Both the position numbers and the translations under genes were made by a program. Shown one piece after another: positions 8,476 to 17,037 of a DNA stretch of 64,000 nt; the stretch's first letter is position 1, and each line of letters begins with the position of its first letter. The DNA is from Lacrimispora sphenoides (lineage in GTDB: Bacteria; Bacillota; Clostridia; Lachnospirales; Lachnospiraceae). Below the pieces are notes generated by a model that saw only the letters and a program-made list of their open reading frames with translations, searched no databases and was not told the origin of the DNA. Location of the stretch: assembly GCF_900105215.1 (NCBI RefSeq), contig NZ_FOIP01000001.1:3412501-3476500 (forward strand). Reading direction: 5' to 3'.

Positions 8476-8501
8476 AGGCATGCCTCTAATTTATCTCCTT
8501 T
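8460..8501. repeat. Perfect 42-bp palindrome at phoU end
   Basis: Bases 8460-8480 are the exact reverse complement of 8481-8501, with no spacer. The left arm contains the last codons and the stop of phoU and also reads as a ribosome-binding-site-like AAAGGAGAT. As RNA it would form a very stable hairpin, but only TTTCAG follows, so it is not a classic terminator. It might protect the 3' end of the pst mRNA or be a protein-binding or cruciform site. Confidence 0.8.
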
Positions 8502-8514
8502 CAGACTGTTCTGA

Positions 8515-8547
8515 AAAACTAAAACTAAAAAACTAAAACTAAAAAAC
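8515..8547. repeat. Short A-rich tandem repeat
   Basis: AACTAAA units are repeated about four times between the phoU palindrome and the following terminator. It looks like simple-sequence drift. Confidence 0.5.
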
Positions 8548-8554
8548 ACAGACT

Positions 8555-8584
8555 AAAAAGGCCCATGTAATAGTGGGCTTTTCC
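8555..8584 (+). terminator. Intrinsic terminator of pst operon
   Basis: GCCCAT (8561-8566) pairs with GTGGGC (8573-8578), with AAAAAG before and TTTTCC after. It is the likely end of the pst transcript. From here to 8868 I see no gene, only AT-rich sequence. Confidence 0.6.
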
Positions 8585-8868
8585 CATATCCATTCCGAAA
8601 AATGTTTTCTCCCCTTGGAAACTATTGGTTATCTTATATTATATGATAGCTTCTAGGTTATTTAGATACAAAGACGGATATAGAAGATTTAAGCGGACAG
8701 AATAACTAAATAATTATGTTTTCTTTTGTAGTGTCCATGTTGTCAATAAAAATTAATGAATCGTCTGGTAAGAGGTTAAACTCGCAAATTGAGTTATTCA
8801 CTTGAACAATGAAAGGGGAATTCCGGGTTCCATTAATTTTGCAGGAATTTAGATGGCTGGTAAAAAGT

Positions 8869-9687
8869 ATGAAAAAATTGTTATTTGGTATATCTGGTTT
8901 GCCGATGCATAACGGCACAAAGAAATATAATTATGCAAGTGCCATTCATTATTTAAAGTCTGTGGGATTGGATGCTATGGAACTTCTTTTTGTACGTAAT
9001 GTCAATGTAACGGATCGCAATAAGGTGGCGATACTGGAGGCGAAGAATAAGGAGGATTTTTATCTATCCGCTCATGCGTCTCATTATTTGAATTTGAATG
9101 CTGATGATGTTGAAATACAGAATCAATCAGTAAAAAGAATAATTGATGCTGCCGGCGGGCTGAGAAAGGTCAACGGAAGGAGTTTGGTATTGCATCCAGG
9201 ATACTATATGAAAGATTCAAAGAAAGAAACTTATGATACCATTAAGGACAATTTAAGGAAGCTGCCAGACTGCGGAGTCAATTATAGGCTTGAGACAACT
9301 GGAAAAGGAACGCAGTTTGGTACTTTGGAGGAACTGGTTGCTTTGTGTAAAGAGATTCCTACCTGTAAGCTTTGTATTGATTTTTCACATATCCATGCAA
9401 GAACGAACGGAGGACTCAGAAGGTATGATGATTTTGCGGATATTCTTGAATATGTCTGCAAGAATCTGGGCAGGAGCGCAATAGAGGATTTGCATATTCA
9501 CATGGGAGGTATAAGGTATACCTCAAAGGGAGAAATAAGTCATGCTCCATTAATGGAAAGTGATTTTAACTATAGAGAATGTCTGAGAGCCATTAGGGAT
9601 TTTAACGTTAAGGGGTGTATAATTGCTGAAGGTCCGTTACTGGAAAAGGATGCTCTGCTCCTGAAACAGACATATGAAAGATTGTAA
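8869..9687 (+). CDS. Endonuclease IV-like TIM-barrel protein
   Basis: Protein of 272 residues with the AP-endonuclease-2/Nfo fold: FGISGLPMH at the N-terminus, SAHASHYLNL (metal His), LVLHPGYY, YRLETTGKG (Glu ligand), CIDFSHIHAR (Asp and His), DLHIHMGG and IIAEGPL (Glu). These match the zinc-ligand order of endonuclease IV, so it may cut DNA at abasic sites. It is the divergent archaeal/clostridial type, and sugar isomerases share the fold. The frame is open from 8809, but the ATG at 8869 fits the family start better; neither start has a clear ribosome binding site. Confidence 0.8.
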   Translation: MKKLLFGISGLPMHNGTKKYNYASAIHYLKSVGLDAMELLFVRNVNVTDRNKVAILEAKNKEDFYLSAHASHYLNLNADDVEIQNQSVKRIIDAAGGLRKVNGRSLVLHPGYYMKDSKKETYDTIKDNLRKLPDCGVNYRLETTGKGTQFGTLEELVALCKEIPTCKLCIDFSHIHARTNGGLRRYDDFADILEYVCKNLGRSAIEDLHIHMGGIRYTSKGEISHAPLMESDFNYRECLRAIRDFNVKGCIIAEGPLLEKDALLLKQTYERL

Positions 9688-9701
9688 AGGAGAATGATTG
9701 C

Positions 9702-9848
9702 ATGAAAATTGAAATGACAAAGTATCATAGAGTGGTACTCCCTCCGACCGAGACCTTTTACAGCGTGTTCCACGCCGCAGTAACGGACAAGTTCGGTGTG
9801 AACTGGAATGTCGTTGCTGATAAAGCACCGAAGGAAATGGAGGGGTGA
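9702..9848 (+). pseudogene. C-terminal remnant of a VOC (PhnB-like) protein
   Basis: A 48-codon frame, MKIEMTKYHRVVLPPTETFY then [15 protein letters not shown], matches the last third of PhnB-type VOC proteins, which end with a Lys-Phe-Gly-Val-Xaa-Trp motif. The N-terminal two thirds are missing. It has its own AAAGGAGA (9686-9693), so it may still be translated. It is squeezed between the Nfo-like gene and DUF2200, its stop two bases before the DUF2200 start. Most likely a deletion fragment. Confidence 0.6.
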
Positions 9849-9850
9849 AA

Positions 9851-10201
9851 ATGAATAACGAACGTGTATATAAAATGGAATTTTCTGGCGTCTACCCTCT
9901 GTATATTCAAAAAGCTGAGCGTAAAGGACGCACGAAGGCGGAAGTCGATACCGTCATCCAATGGTTGACTGGTTACGATGAACACGGATTACAGTCTCAA
10001 ATCGAAAAAGATGTTGATTTTGAGACGTTCTTTGCCGGAGCCCCTCAAATCAATCCAAACGCTTCTAAAATCACCGGAGTAATCTGCGGGGTTCGCATCG
10101 AGGAAATCGAAGATCCGCTTATGCAGAAGGTACGCTGGTTAGACAAATTGGTGGATGAACTGGCAAAAGGTAAGCCGATGGAGAAGGTGTTGAGAGGCTA
10201 G
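9851..10201 (+). CDS. DUF2200 family protein
   Basis: Cytosolic protein of 116 residues that I recognise as DUF2200: [20 protein letters not shown] near the start, then [17 protein letters not shown], an [14 protein letters not shown] segment, and an end rich in basic and acidic residues. No function is established for the family. GGAGGGG (9839-9845) supports the ATG at 9851 over a GTG six bases earlier, which overlaps the ribosome binding site. It is probably co-transcribed with the two features upstream. Confidence 0.85.
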   Translation: MNNERVYKMEFSGVYPLYIQKAERKGRTKAEVDTVIQWLTGYDEHGLQSQIEKDVDFETFFAGAPQINPNASKITGVICGVRIEEIEDPLMQKVRWLDKLVDELAKGKPMEKVLRG

Positions 10202-10278
10202 TAGTCGCTTTTGAAAAGAACTATAAAATAAGATTTTTTGTTTCCGTATTGGGAATATTTAAAAATAAAATAAAAATA

Positions 10279-10308
10279 GAGCTAGGGCTTGTACCCTAGC
10301 TCCTTTGT
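10279..10308 (+). terminator. Intrinsic terminator
   Basis: GAGCTAGGG (10279-10287) pairs perfectly with CCCTAGCTC (10294-10302), followed by CTTTGTTT. It ends the DUF2200 transcript. Confidence 0.7.
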
Positions 10309-10319
10309 TTGTAGTTTGA

Positions 10320-10352
10320 AGCTGGTAAACAATGTTTTACTAGCTTTTTTTG
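10320..10352. terminator. Second terminator, possibly bidirectional
   Basis: AGCTGGTAAA (10320) pairs with TTTACTAGCT (10336-10345) with one G-U, followed by a run of seven T. It lies between convergent genes (DUF2200 and the PrpR-type regulator). Confidence 0.65.
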
Positions 10353-10408
10353 TCCCTCCCAGGTACTCATATGTTTAATTGACAGATACTTGTGTGCTTT
10401 ATTGCGTA

Positions 10409-12193
10409 TTATTTTTGCAACAGACGCCATAGGGTTGTACGGCTGATACCCAAGCGTTTGGCTGCAGCAGTGTGGTTGCCCTCGGTTTCGTTGACCACCC
10501 GGATAGCGATGTCCTGGCTGATCTCTGAAAGCGTACGGTTTAAATCCAGAGGAGTGGCGGCATTTTCTTTTAAGGAGGAGAAAGCACCAACGTGCCGCTC
10601 CTTGCGCAGTACCTGACGGACATTTTCGGCGGTGATGATTTGGCTGGTACCCGTTATTGCAAGTTCCCCAATTACCCGGCGGAACTGGGTGTAATTATGG
10701 GGCCAGTTGTAACTTTGCAGTAGAGACAGCGCTTCCGGATCGGCACCTAAAATCTGCCGGGGCATGTTGACGTTCATATGGCTCAGGCATAGATTCATCA
10801 GAGTGGGAATCTGATGGGAGAGTTGACGCAACGGGGGCAGATACAAGGAAAGACAGGAAAGCTTTTCTCGGAAAAGAGCACCTACTTTAGATATATATTC
10901 GCCGCTCTGGCAAACACAGGAAATCATTACCCTGTTTCGCTGGCACACATCCATTTCCTTTAGCACAGCGATAAGCTGGTACTGTCGTTCCAAAGATAAT
11001 ACATCCACATTTGCAAAGTATAGGGTGCTGCCTTCGTCTGCCAACGGAGAGTTGTGATGCTCCATAAGAAATGCCCAGCTACGGTCGTTCAGCAGGCTGC
11101 AGTTGATGGACACTAAGGGGTTGTTGTGCAGCGGGCCCCTGATGTAAAGCATGCTGACGATGGATTCCTTACCTGTTCCATCCTCGCCTGTGAAGATGAC
11201 AGGGGCAGTGCTTTGGCTTATTTGATCAATTTCCTGCTGAGAACCTTGGAGATTCCCTGCAAAGCTGAAAATGCTGTTGTAGTAAGCTGCCTCTGCTTCC
11301 GCTCGACCGAAGAAACTGATACCCATCTGGGTTGAGGATACCGGCAATTTTCTTTCATCGAAGAAAAAAGCGGTGTATCGCAAAGAGCCGCTGGCAATTT
11401 GCCGAACACGAATGGAGTAGCGCATGCCTTTCAGTGAACGGCTGATTCGCTGATCCTCTTCCTGTCCGGATTGGGATAGTTCCTGACGCAGCAATTCCAA
11501 TAATTCAGGCTTTATGTCTTCCAGCGTAGACAGAAACAAATTTCCCTGACTGTCAAAGACAATCGTATGCCCGATCTGTCCGCGAATAAGCTCTCGAAAA
11601 AACAAATTTTCATCCTGCAGGTATTGTTGGCTTTCGCATAGCAGCAATGCCTGGTTAAAAGCATTTCGGATACTGTCTATCCCGGAGGTGATCAGGAAGG
11701 AATTGATACCGAGCCGCTGGGCAGCGGTGTTAACAATCACGTCGCAGAGTATGGTCTCGCACTGTTTATCCTGAAGACTGCGCAGGGTCGGCTCCACCGC
11801 CTCAATAGAATCTACTGTATAGATATCAATGTCACATTCCAGCAATTCGCATAAGGGCAGCACATGGTTTCGAATATAGGCGAAGGAAATCATGGTAGTC
11901 TTTTTTTTCAGCCCGCCCGCCAGTTTGATGGCACAGAGAATATCGTACATAGAAATTTCAATTTCGATTACCGGAATGGTTAGCTGCTGCCGCAGCATCT
12001 GCGCCGTAGCACCACGTGATATTACCACATCGTAATCTCCATGAAAGTTATTCCGGGCGATGATAAGACCCTGCTCCATATCCCCCACATAGACTGTCAA
12101 ATCAATCTGGGGATATTCTTTCGCCAGATTGAGCATCTGAATTTTCATTCCCTCATAGGGCGCAATGCCCAAAACACGAATATCATTCTTCAT
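10409..12193 (-). CDS. PrpR-type transcriptional regulator with Fis HTH
   Basis: Regulator of 594 residues: a PrpR-like sensor domain (about 1-190), a middle region, an AAA+ core from about 320, and a Fis-type helix-turn-helix at the C-terminus (NHTAAAKRLGISRTTLWRLL). Walker A is GEDGTGKES near 333-341. Walker B has degenerated to STLYFANVD, and no GAFTGA loop is seen between them, the loop needed to contact sigma-54. It therefore probably acts with ordinary sigma-A promoters. The start is the ATG at 12193 preceded by GAGGTG; the frame stays open further upstream but without a ribosome binding site. It is divergent from the acid-sugar operon and very likely controls it. Confidence 0.88.
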   Translation of the reverse strand: MKNDIRVLGIAPYEGMKIQMLNLAKEYPQIDLTVYVGDMEQGLIIARNNFHGDYDVVISRGATAQMLRQQLTIPVIEIEISMYDILCAIKLAGGLKKKTTMISFAYIRNHVLPLCELLECDIDIYTVDSIEAVEPTLRSLQDKQCETILCDVIVNTAAQRLGINSFLITSGIDSIRNAFNQALLLCESQQYLQDENLFFRELIRGQIGHTIVFDSQGNLFLSTLEDIKPELLELLRQELSQSGQEEDQRISRSLKGMRYSIRVRQIASGSLRYTAFFFDERKLPVSSTQMGISFFGRAEAEAAYYNSIFSFAGNLQGSQQEIDQISQSTAPVIFTGEDGTGKESIVSMLYIRGPLHNNPLVSINCSLLNDRSWAFLMEHHNSPLADEGSTLYFANVDVLSLERQYQLIAVLKEMDVCQRNRVMISCVCQSGEYISKVGALFREKLSCLSLYLPPLRQLSHQIPTLMNLCLSHMNVNMPRQILGADPEALSLLQSYNWPHNYTQFRRVIGELAITGTSQIITAENVRQVLRKERHVGAFSSLKENAATPLDLNRTLSEISQDIAIRVVNETEGNHTAAAKRLGISRTTLWRLLQK

Positions 12194-12209
12194 AGGCACC
12201 TCAATAATT

Positions 12210-12226
12210 CGTTTCATATTTGAACG
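12210..12226. promoter_or_regulatory. Putative PrpR-type operator, site 1
   Basis: CGTTTCATATTTGAACG, an imperfect relative of the 12408 palindrome, lies 17 bases upstream of the regulator's start codon. It could mediate autoregulation. Confidence 0.4.
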
Positions 12227-12269
12227 TATTATACCAAATGCACAAAAATTAAGCAACAAATTTTTCGTA

Positions 12270-12286
12270 TGTTTCAAAAGTAAACG
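12270..12286. promoter_or_regulatory. Putative PrpR-type operator, site 2
   Basis: TGTTTCAAAAGTAAACG shares its first ten bases with the 12408 site. It lies upstream of the -35 of the operon promoter. Confidence 0.45.
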
Positions 12287-12305
12287 ATTTATAGACGAAA
12301 ATAAC

Positions 12306-12333
12306 TTGACGAAAGCAGTGGGTTTTATATAAA
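12306..12333 (+). promoter_or_regulatory. Sigma-A promoter of acid-sugar operon
   Basis: TTGACG (12306-12311), 16 bases, TATAAA (12328-12333). No sigma-54 type GG/GC promoter is visible in this spacer. Confidence 0.6.
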
Positions 12334-12407
12334 ATGAATATAAATTTAAAGAAAAAGGGATTAACAATTTCCGTAATGTACAAAAAAAGGAATTAGCCCT
12401 TCTAAAC

Positions 12408-12424
12408 TGTTTCAAAATGAAACA
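12408..12424. promoter_or_regulatory. Putative PrpR-type operator, site 3
   Basis: TGTTTCA-AAA-TGAAACA is a perfect 7-bp inverted repeat in the 5' leader, just before the AGGAGGTG ribosome binding site of the kinase gene. From here a bound protein would block rather than activate. Confidence 0.55.
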
Positions 12425-12439
12425 ACAGGAGGTGAATGT

Positions 12440-13681
12440 ATGGTAAAGCTTTTAATCATTGCAGATGACTTCACGGGCGCACTTGACACTGGGGTGCAGT
12501 TTGCAGCCAGGGGTGCTGCAACAGTCGTGGTCACAGATTTAAACTATGATTTCCGATCAATTGAAAAAACAGTAGAAGTTTTAGTTATGGTTGCAGAAAC
12601 CCGGCATGTGCAGCCGGAGGAGGCCTATGAGATTGTGTACAGCATAGTGCATAGAGCATATCAAGCCGGAATTGCTTACATTTATAAAAAGACAGACTCC
12701 GCACTGCGGGGAAATATTGGCAGTGAATTGATGGCACTGATGGACGCAACAGGTATCGACATCATTCCGTTTCTCCCTGCTTTTCCCAAACTGGGCAGAG
12801 TCACACGGGAGGGGATTCACTATGTCGACGGTGTACCTGTGGACCAGAGCGTATTTGGCCAGGATCCTTTTGAACCGATTTTGGACTCGGCGGTGGCGGA
12901 TATCCTTGGACAGCAAACAAATATGCCGGTGTTGATACACCCGCGAAAGGAAGCGCATAAGATTTCAAATCCCGGCATCCAGGTATTTGATGCTGAAACA
13001 GATGCAGATTTAAAACACATCGGCAGGGAACTGGGACTGGATCGGCTGCGATTCTGTGCAGGATGTGCCGGGTTTGCAGCAGTGCTTGCAGATATGCTGA
13101 ATTTGAAGGGGCCTGCCCCTAAGATACCAAAGCTTGAAGATACCCTGTTTATAGCTTGTGGCAGTGTCAATCCAGTAACGATCAGCCAAATGAAGGCGGC
13201 ACAGGAACACGGCTTTCCGCATGTAAATTTGAATCCTGTTCAAAAACTGGAAGATCGCTGGGCGGATAGTAAGGCAGCGGTCGGATGTGTTCGTCAATGG
13301 CTGGCACAGGCATATGCTAAAAAATGCTTTATTCTTGATGTGAATGACCCGGAAGGGTGTGAGGATACCGATATCTACGCACGGGAACATAACTTGACAA
13401 TGGAACAGCTTCGGGTGCAAATTTCGGATAATCTGGCAGCTTTAATTAAGCGAATGCTTGACGGCGGTCTGAACGCTACTCTTTTGTGTACCGGCGGCGA
13501 TACGCTGATGGCGTTAATGCAAGCGGTAGGCATTTCGGAGCTGACGCCAATTTGCGAAATGGCAACCGGAGTTGTTTTAACAGAATTTATTTACAAGAAT
13601 AAAACATATCACATTATTTCAAAATCCGGTGGTTTTGGAGATCAGGATCTGCTTATTAAATTAGCAGAAAAGATTTCCTAG
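12440..13681 (+). CDS. Four-carbon acid sugar kinase (DUF1537 family)
   Basis: Kinase of 413 residues of the DUF1537 family, which phosphorylates acid sugars such as threonate and erythronate with ATP. The family N-terminus is clear (LIIADDFTGALDTGVQFA), as are the KKTDSALRGNIG substrate loop and the C-terminal nucleotide domain with LLCTGGDT and SKSGGFGDQDLL. Length fits the family. AGGAGGTGA precedes the ATG. It is first in the operon, and the PdxA-type gene downstream is the usual partner that oxidises and decarboxylates the 4-phosphate. The exact substrate (D- or L-threonate, D-erythronate or other) cannot be read from sequence alone. Confidence 0.9.
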   Translation: MVKLLIIADDFTGALDTGVQFAARGAATVVVTDLNYDFRSIEKTVEVLVMVAETRHVQPEEAYEIVYSIVHRAYQAGIAYIYKKTDSALRGNIGSELMALMDATGIDIIPFLPAFPKLGRVTREGIHYVDGVPVDQSVFGQDPFEPILDSAVADILGQQTNMPVLIHPRKEAHKISNPGIQVFDAETDADLKHIGRELGLDRLRFCAGCAGFAAVLADMLNLKGPAPKIPKLEDTLFIACGSVNPVTISQMKAAQEHGFPHVNLNPVQKLEDRWADSKAAVGCVRQWLAQAYAKKCFILDVNDPEGCEDTDIYAREHNLTMEQLRVQISDNLAALIKRMLDGGLNATLLCTGGDTLMALMQAVGISELTPICEMATGVVLTEFIYKNKTYHIISKSGGFGDQDLLIKLAEKIS

Positions 13682-13712
13682 AAGATCAAAATATGAACTG
13701 GAGGTATAAATT

Positions 13713-14876
13713 ATGAACTATCCTACTCTCGCCGGTTTGACTTTAGACGGTCGTATCTACCGCAACGAAGAAATGGGTACTGTGGAATCCATGGTACCTC
13801 CCGGCCCTTTTGCCACCTGTCATTCTCCTGCCATGCTGGAACTGCCAAACGGCGACATGCTGTGCTGCTGGTTTGCTGGAACTTATGAAGGAGAAGCCGA
13901 CGTACATATTGTATGTGCCCGCCTTCCCAAGGGGGCCGAACGATGGAGGTCGCCGGTCTCCGTTTCCGGTGACCCAAAGCGCAGCGAGCAGAATCCATCT
14001 TTATTCAATGGCCCTGACGGTGCTGTTTGGTGTATGTACACCGCGCAGCTGGACCGCATTGAGGGCAAAGACAACATGCAGTTCACCTCTCAAATAAGAT
14101 GCCAGAAGAGCTTTGATGGCGGCCTGACCTGGGGCGGATATGAAACCGTCTTCCAAAGAGAGGGCAGCTTTTGCCGCCAGCCGATTCAGATTCTGAAAAA
14201 TGGCCGCTGGATTTTTGGCAACTGGCTGTGCACCGACTCTGAAGAAGGTTTGTCCGGTGACCCCAGTGTATTCCAGATTTCTGATGACCAGGGCAAATCC
14301 TGGCGTATGGTAGAGATGCCGGGCAGCCGTGGCCGTGTTCATCCTACCGTTGTGGAGCTTGATGTCGGGCACCTTGCAGCTTTCATGCGAAGCCGTGAGG
14401 CTGACAATGTCTACCGCAGCGAATCTCTGGACTGGGGCGAAACCTGGTCAGAGCCGAAAACGACTCCTCTGCCGAACAATAATTCCTCTATTAGTGCTAT
14501 CCGTACCAAAAGCGGTCGTGTGGCTGTGGCATATAATCCCACATCCACTCCATCACCTGTTCCAGGCAAAGCTGCATGGCCGGGGCTGCGTTGCCCTGTT
14601 GCTGTGGCACTGTCAGAAGACGGCGGTCTTACTTTCCCATTAATCCGCTTGATGGAACGCGGCGAGGGATACATCGGTGAGGAGAATAAAACAAACAACA
14701 AGCAGTACGAGTACCCTTATCTGATTCAGAGTACCGATGGCAGACTGCATCTGACATACGCAGCGTACACCCGTAAGTGCATTAAATACGTTAGCTTCAC
14801 CGAAGAAGATGTTATCGGCGCAAAGCGTGAGTTCGTCGGCGTGTACAACCCTACCTCCGGCGAGGGCACAAAATGA
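13713..14876 (+). CDS. Cytosolic sialidase-fold (BNR repeat) protein
   Basis: Protein of 387 residues with a six-bladed sialidase-like propeller. Asp-box repeats are visible: SFDGGLTW, SDDQGKSW, SLDWGETW and SEDGGLTF. There is no signal peptide, so it acts inside the cell. It could hydrolyse or lyse an imported sugar-acid conjugate before the kinase and dehydrogenase act. Related proteins are annotated as exo-alpha-sialidase, but the catalytic set (arginine triad, Tyr/Glu pair) cannot be assigned safely by eye. It sits 31 bases after the kinase with a GGAGGT ribosome binding site. Its codons are clearly more GC-rich than those of genes outside the island. Confidence 0.78.
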   Translation: MNYPTLAGLTLDGRIYRNEEMGTVESMVPPGPFATCHSPAMLELPNGDMLCCWFAGTYEGEADVHIVCARLPKGAERWRSPVSVSGDPKRSEQNPSLFNGPDGAVWCMYTAQLDRIEGKDNMQFTSQIRCQKSFDGGLTWGGYETVFQREGSFCRQPIQILKNGRWIFGNWLCTDSEEGLSGDPSVFQISDDQGKSWRMVEMPGSRGRVHPTVVELDVGHLAAFMRSREADNVYRSESLDWGETWSEPKTTPLPNNNSSISAIRTKSGRVAVAYNPTSTPSPVPGKAAWPGLRCPVAVALSEDGGLTFPLIRLMERGEGYIGEENKTNNKQYEYPYLIQSTDGRLHLTYAAYTRKCIKYVSFTEEDVIGAKREFVGVYNPTSGEGTK

Positions 14877-14931
14877 GTAACAGCCACAAGGAAGTCTTTT
14901 ACTAAATGGTTACCAGAAGGAGTGATGTCAG

Positions 14932-16095
14932 ATGCAGACTGTATACAATGTAAAATTGCCCCATGCCGTTTACGGCGGCGAAAACTCAATAGACAATATT
15001 ACCGCAATCCTAAAGAATCATCAAGTTAAACGTGTAGCCATGTTTACTGACAAGGGAATACATGCCTCCGGACTGTTTGATTTGCCGGAAGCAGCAGTAA
15101 AGGCTGCGGGAGCAGATTACTATGTACTGGACGAGATTCCGCCAGAGCCGTCCTACATAGCGGTGCAGAATATTGTTGATCAATTCAAAGCAAGTAGCGC
15201 AGATATGATTATTGCCTGCGGCGGCGGCAGTGTTTTGGATGCTGCCAAGCTGGCCAGCGTGCTTGTAACCGATGAATACGGTGTAAAGGAACTACTGGAT
15301 GAGCCGGGGCGTGCAAAAAGGTGTGTCCCAACAATTCTGATTCCCACCACCGCCGGCACCGGTGCGGAGGTAACTCCAAATGCCATTGTCGCAGTTCCGG
15401 AAAAAGAGCTGAAAGTTGGCATAGTAAATGAAAATATGATTGCCAATTATGTGATTTTAGATTCCCGCATGATTAAAAATTTACCTAGACCGATCGCTGC
15501 CGCTACCGGCGTGGATGCCTTAGCTCACGCCATTGAGTGCTACACCAGCAAAAAGGCTAATCCATTCTCAGACACCTTTGCCATGGAAGCGCTTGATCTG
15601 ATTTTGAACAATATTATCTCTGCCTGTGATGATCCCGAGGCAATGGAAGCGAAGAGCAAGATGCAGATTGCTGCATTCTATGCCGGTATTGCAATCACAG
15701 CTTCCGGTACCACAGCGGTACACGCCCTAAGCTATCCTTTGGGTGGCAAGTATCACATTGCCCACGGCGTTTCCAATGCTATCTTACTGGCTCCGGTTAT
15801 GCGTTTCAATGCACCTGTCTGTCAGGATCGTTTTGCTCAGGCCTATAACCGCTGCTGCCATGACACCAAAACTATCTGCCAGACAGCGAATGAAAAGGCA
15901 GAATGGATGATTGGGCAGCTTGAGCGAATTGTACGTCATTTAGAAATTCCAACCAGCTTAAAGGAATTTGGCGTTCCACCAGAGGATCTGGATGGTTTAG
16001 TAGAGGCTGGTATGCAAGTGCAGCGCTTGCTGGTAAATAATATGCGTCTTGTAACTGCAGAGGATGCAAGAAATCTGTACTTAGAAATCCTATAA
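14932..16095 (+). CDS. Iron-containing alcohol dehydrogenase
   Basis: Group III alcohol dehydrogenase of 387 residues that oxidises an alcohol or reduces an aldehyde with NAD(P). The cofactor loop CGGGSVLDAAK is at about 96-106. The metal ligands are visible as D195 and H199 (GVDALAHAIE), H264 (VHALSYPLGG) and H278 (HIAHG). Length fits the family. An AGAAGGAG box precedes the ATG. In this operon it may act on a hydroxy-acid or on an aldehyde released by the aldolase; the substrate is unknown. Confidence 0.9.
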   Translation: MQTVYNVKLPHAVYGGENSIDNITAILKNHQVKRVAMFTDKGIHASGLFDLPEAAVKAAGADYYVLDEIPPEPSYIAVQNIVDQFKASSADMIIACGGGSVLDAAKLASVLVTDEYGVKELLDEPGRAKRCVPTILIPTTAGTGAEVTPNAIVAVPEKELKVGIVNENMIANYVILDSRMIKNLPRPIAAATGVDALAHAIECYTSKKANPFSDTFAMEALDLILNNIISACDDPEAMEAKSKMQIAAFYAGIAITASGTTAVHALSYPLGGKYHIAHGVSNAILLAPVMRFNAPVCQDRFAQAYNRCCHDTKTICQTANEKAEWMIGQLERIVRHLEIPTSLKEFGVPPEDLDGLVEAGMQVQRLLVNNMRLVTAEDARNLYLEIL

Positions 16096-16127
16096 TTATT
16101 ATGCAAATAAAAAAGGAGAGAGTTACT

Positions 16128-17036
16128 ATGAAGAATGTTGAATTAAAAGGCATTATCCCACCGATTCTGACCCCGATGAATCCCGATGAATCGATCAATC
16201 TGAAGGAGCTGGGAAACCAGATTGAACGCATGTTGGAGGGCGGCGTCCATGGTCTGTTCCCGTTTGGAACCAACGGCGAAGGGTACATCCTAAGTGAAAA
16301 TGAAAAAATTGAGGTTCTGGAAGCTACGATCGACCAAGTAAAGCATCGCGTTCCGGTGTACGCAGGTACCGGCTGCATTTCCACGGTTGATACCATTCGT
16401 ATCAGCAGGAAAGCGCAGGAGCTTGGTGCCGACGTGCTATCCATTATCACCCCCAGCTTTGCACTTGCTTCTCAAAAAGAGCTTTACGACCATTACGTGG
16501 AAATTGCCAAGCATGTAGACATTCCAATTGTACTGTACAATATCCCTGCACGCACAGGCAACAAATTGCTTCCTGAAACCGTTGCAAAGCTGGCTAAAGA
16601 TGTAGACATCATCATGGGTGCCAAAGACTCCAGCGGTGACTGGGATAACTTACTTGCCTACATCAACCTTACTAAGGACTTAGACAAAGACTTCCGTGTT
16701 TTGTCGGGAAACGATTCACTGATTCTGCCTTGCCTGGAGGCAGGAGGTGCAGGCGGCATCGCAGGATGTGCAAACGTATACCCTCATGTTCTTGCATCTA
16801 TTTATGAACTGTTCAAGGCTGGTAAGCTTGAAGAGGCGAAAACCGCCCAAGACTCCATCGCCTCCTTCCGTGCCGTATTCAAATATGGTAATCCGAACAC
16901 GGTTGTTAAAAAGGCTGTTTCTTTGCTTGGTTATCCTGTAGGCGACTGCCGCCGTCCATTCAACTACCTATGCGACGAAGGCGCCACCGCACTAAAACAA
17001 GTTTTGAAGGAAAACGCCGACAAAGGGATGTGTTAA
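16128..17036 (+). CDS. DapA/NanA-family aldolase
   Basis: TIM-barrel class I aldolase or dehydratase of 302 residues. Schiff-base Lys166 lies in IIMGAKDSSGDW and the proton-relay Tyr137 in IVLYNIPARTG. The carboxylate-binding loop is GTNGE at 47-51, where dihydrodipicolinate synthase has GTTGE. It is not a lysine-pathway gene by context: neighbours are catabolic, so it probably splits or dehydrates a 2-keto-3-deoxy acid. The ATG at 16128 follows AAAGGAGAG; an upstream ATG at 16101 lacks a ribosome binding site. The next gene begins one base after its stop. Confidence 0.88.
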   Translation: MKNVELKGIIPPILTPMNPDESINLKELGNQIERMLEGGVHGLFPFGTNGEGYILSENEKIEVLEATIDQVKHRVPVYAGTGCISTVDTIRISRKAQELGADVLSIITPSFALASQKELYDHYVEIAKHVDIPIVLYNIPARTGNKLLPETVAKLAKDVDIIMGAKDSSGDWDNLLAYINLTKDLDKDFRVLSGNDSLILPCLEAGGAGGIAGCANVYPHVLASIYELFKAGKLEEAKTAQDSIASFRAVFKYGNPNTVVKKAVSLLGYPVGDCRRPFNYLCDEGATALKQVLKENADKGMC

Positions 17037-17037
17037 T

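Noticed and set aside
8706..8918. 70-codon minus-strand frame between pst operon and the nfo-like gene.
   Set aside because: No start signal or known family, and it overlaps the nfo-like start.
15872..16450. 192-codon minus-strand frame over the ADH/aldolase junction.
   Set aside because: It is antisense to two clear enzyme genes and has no recognisable motif.
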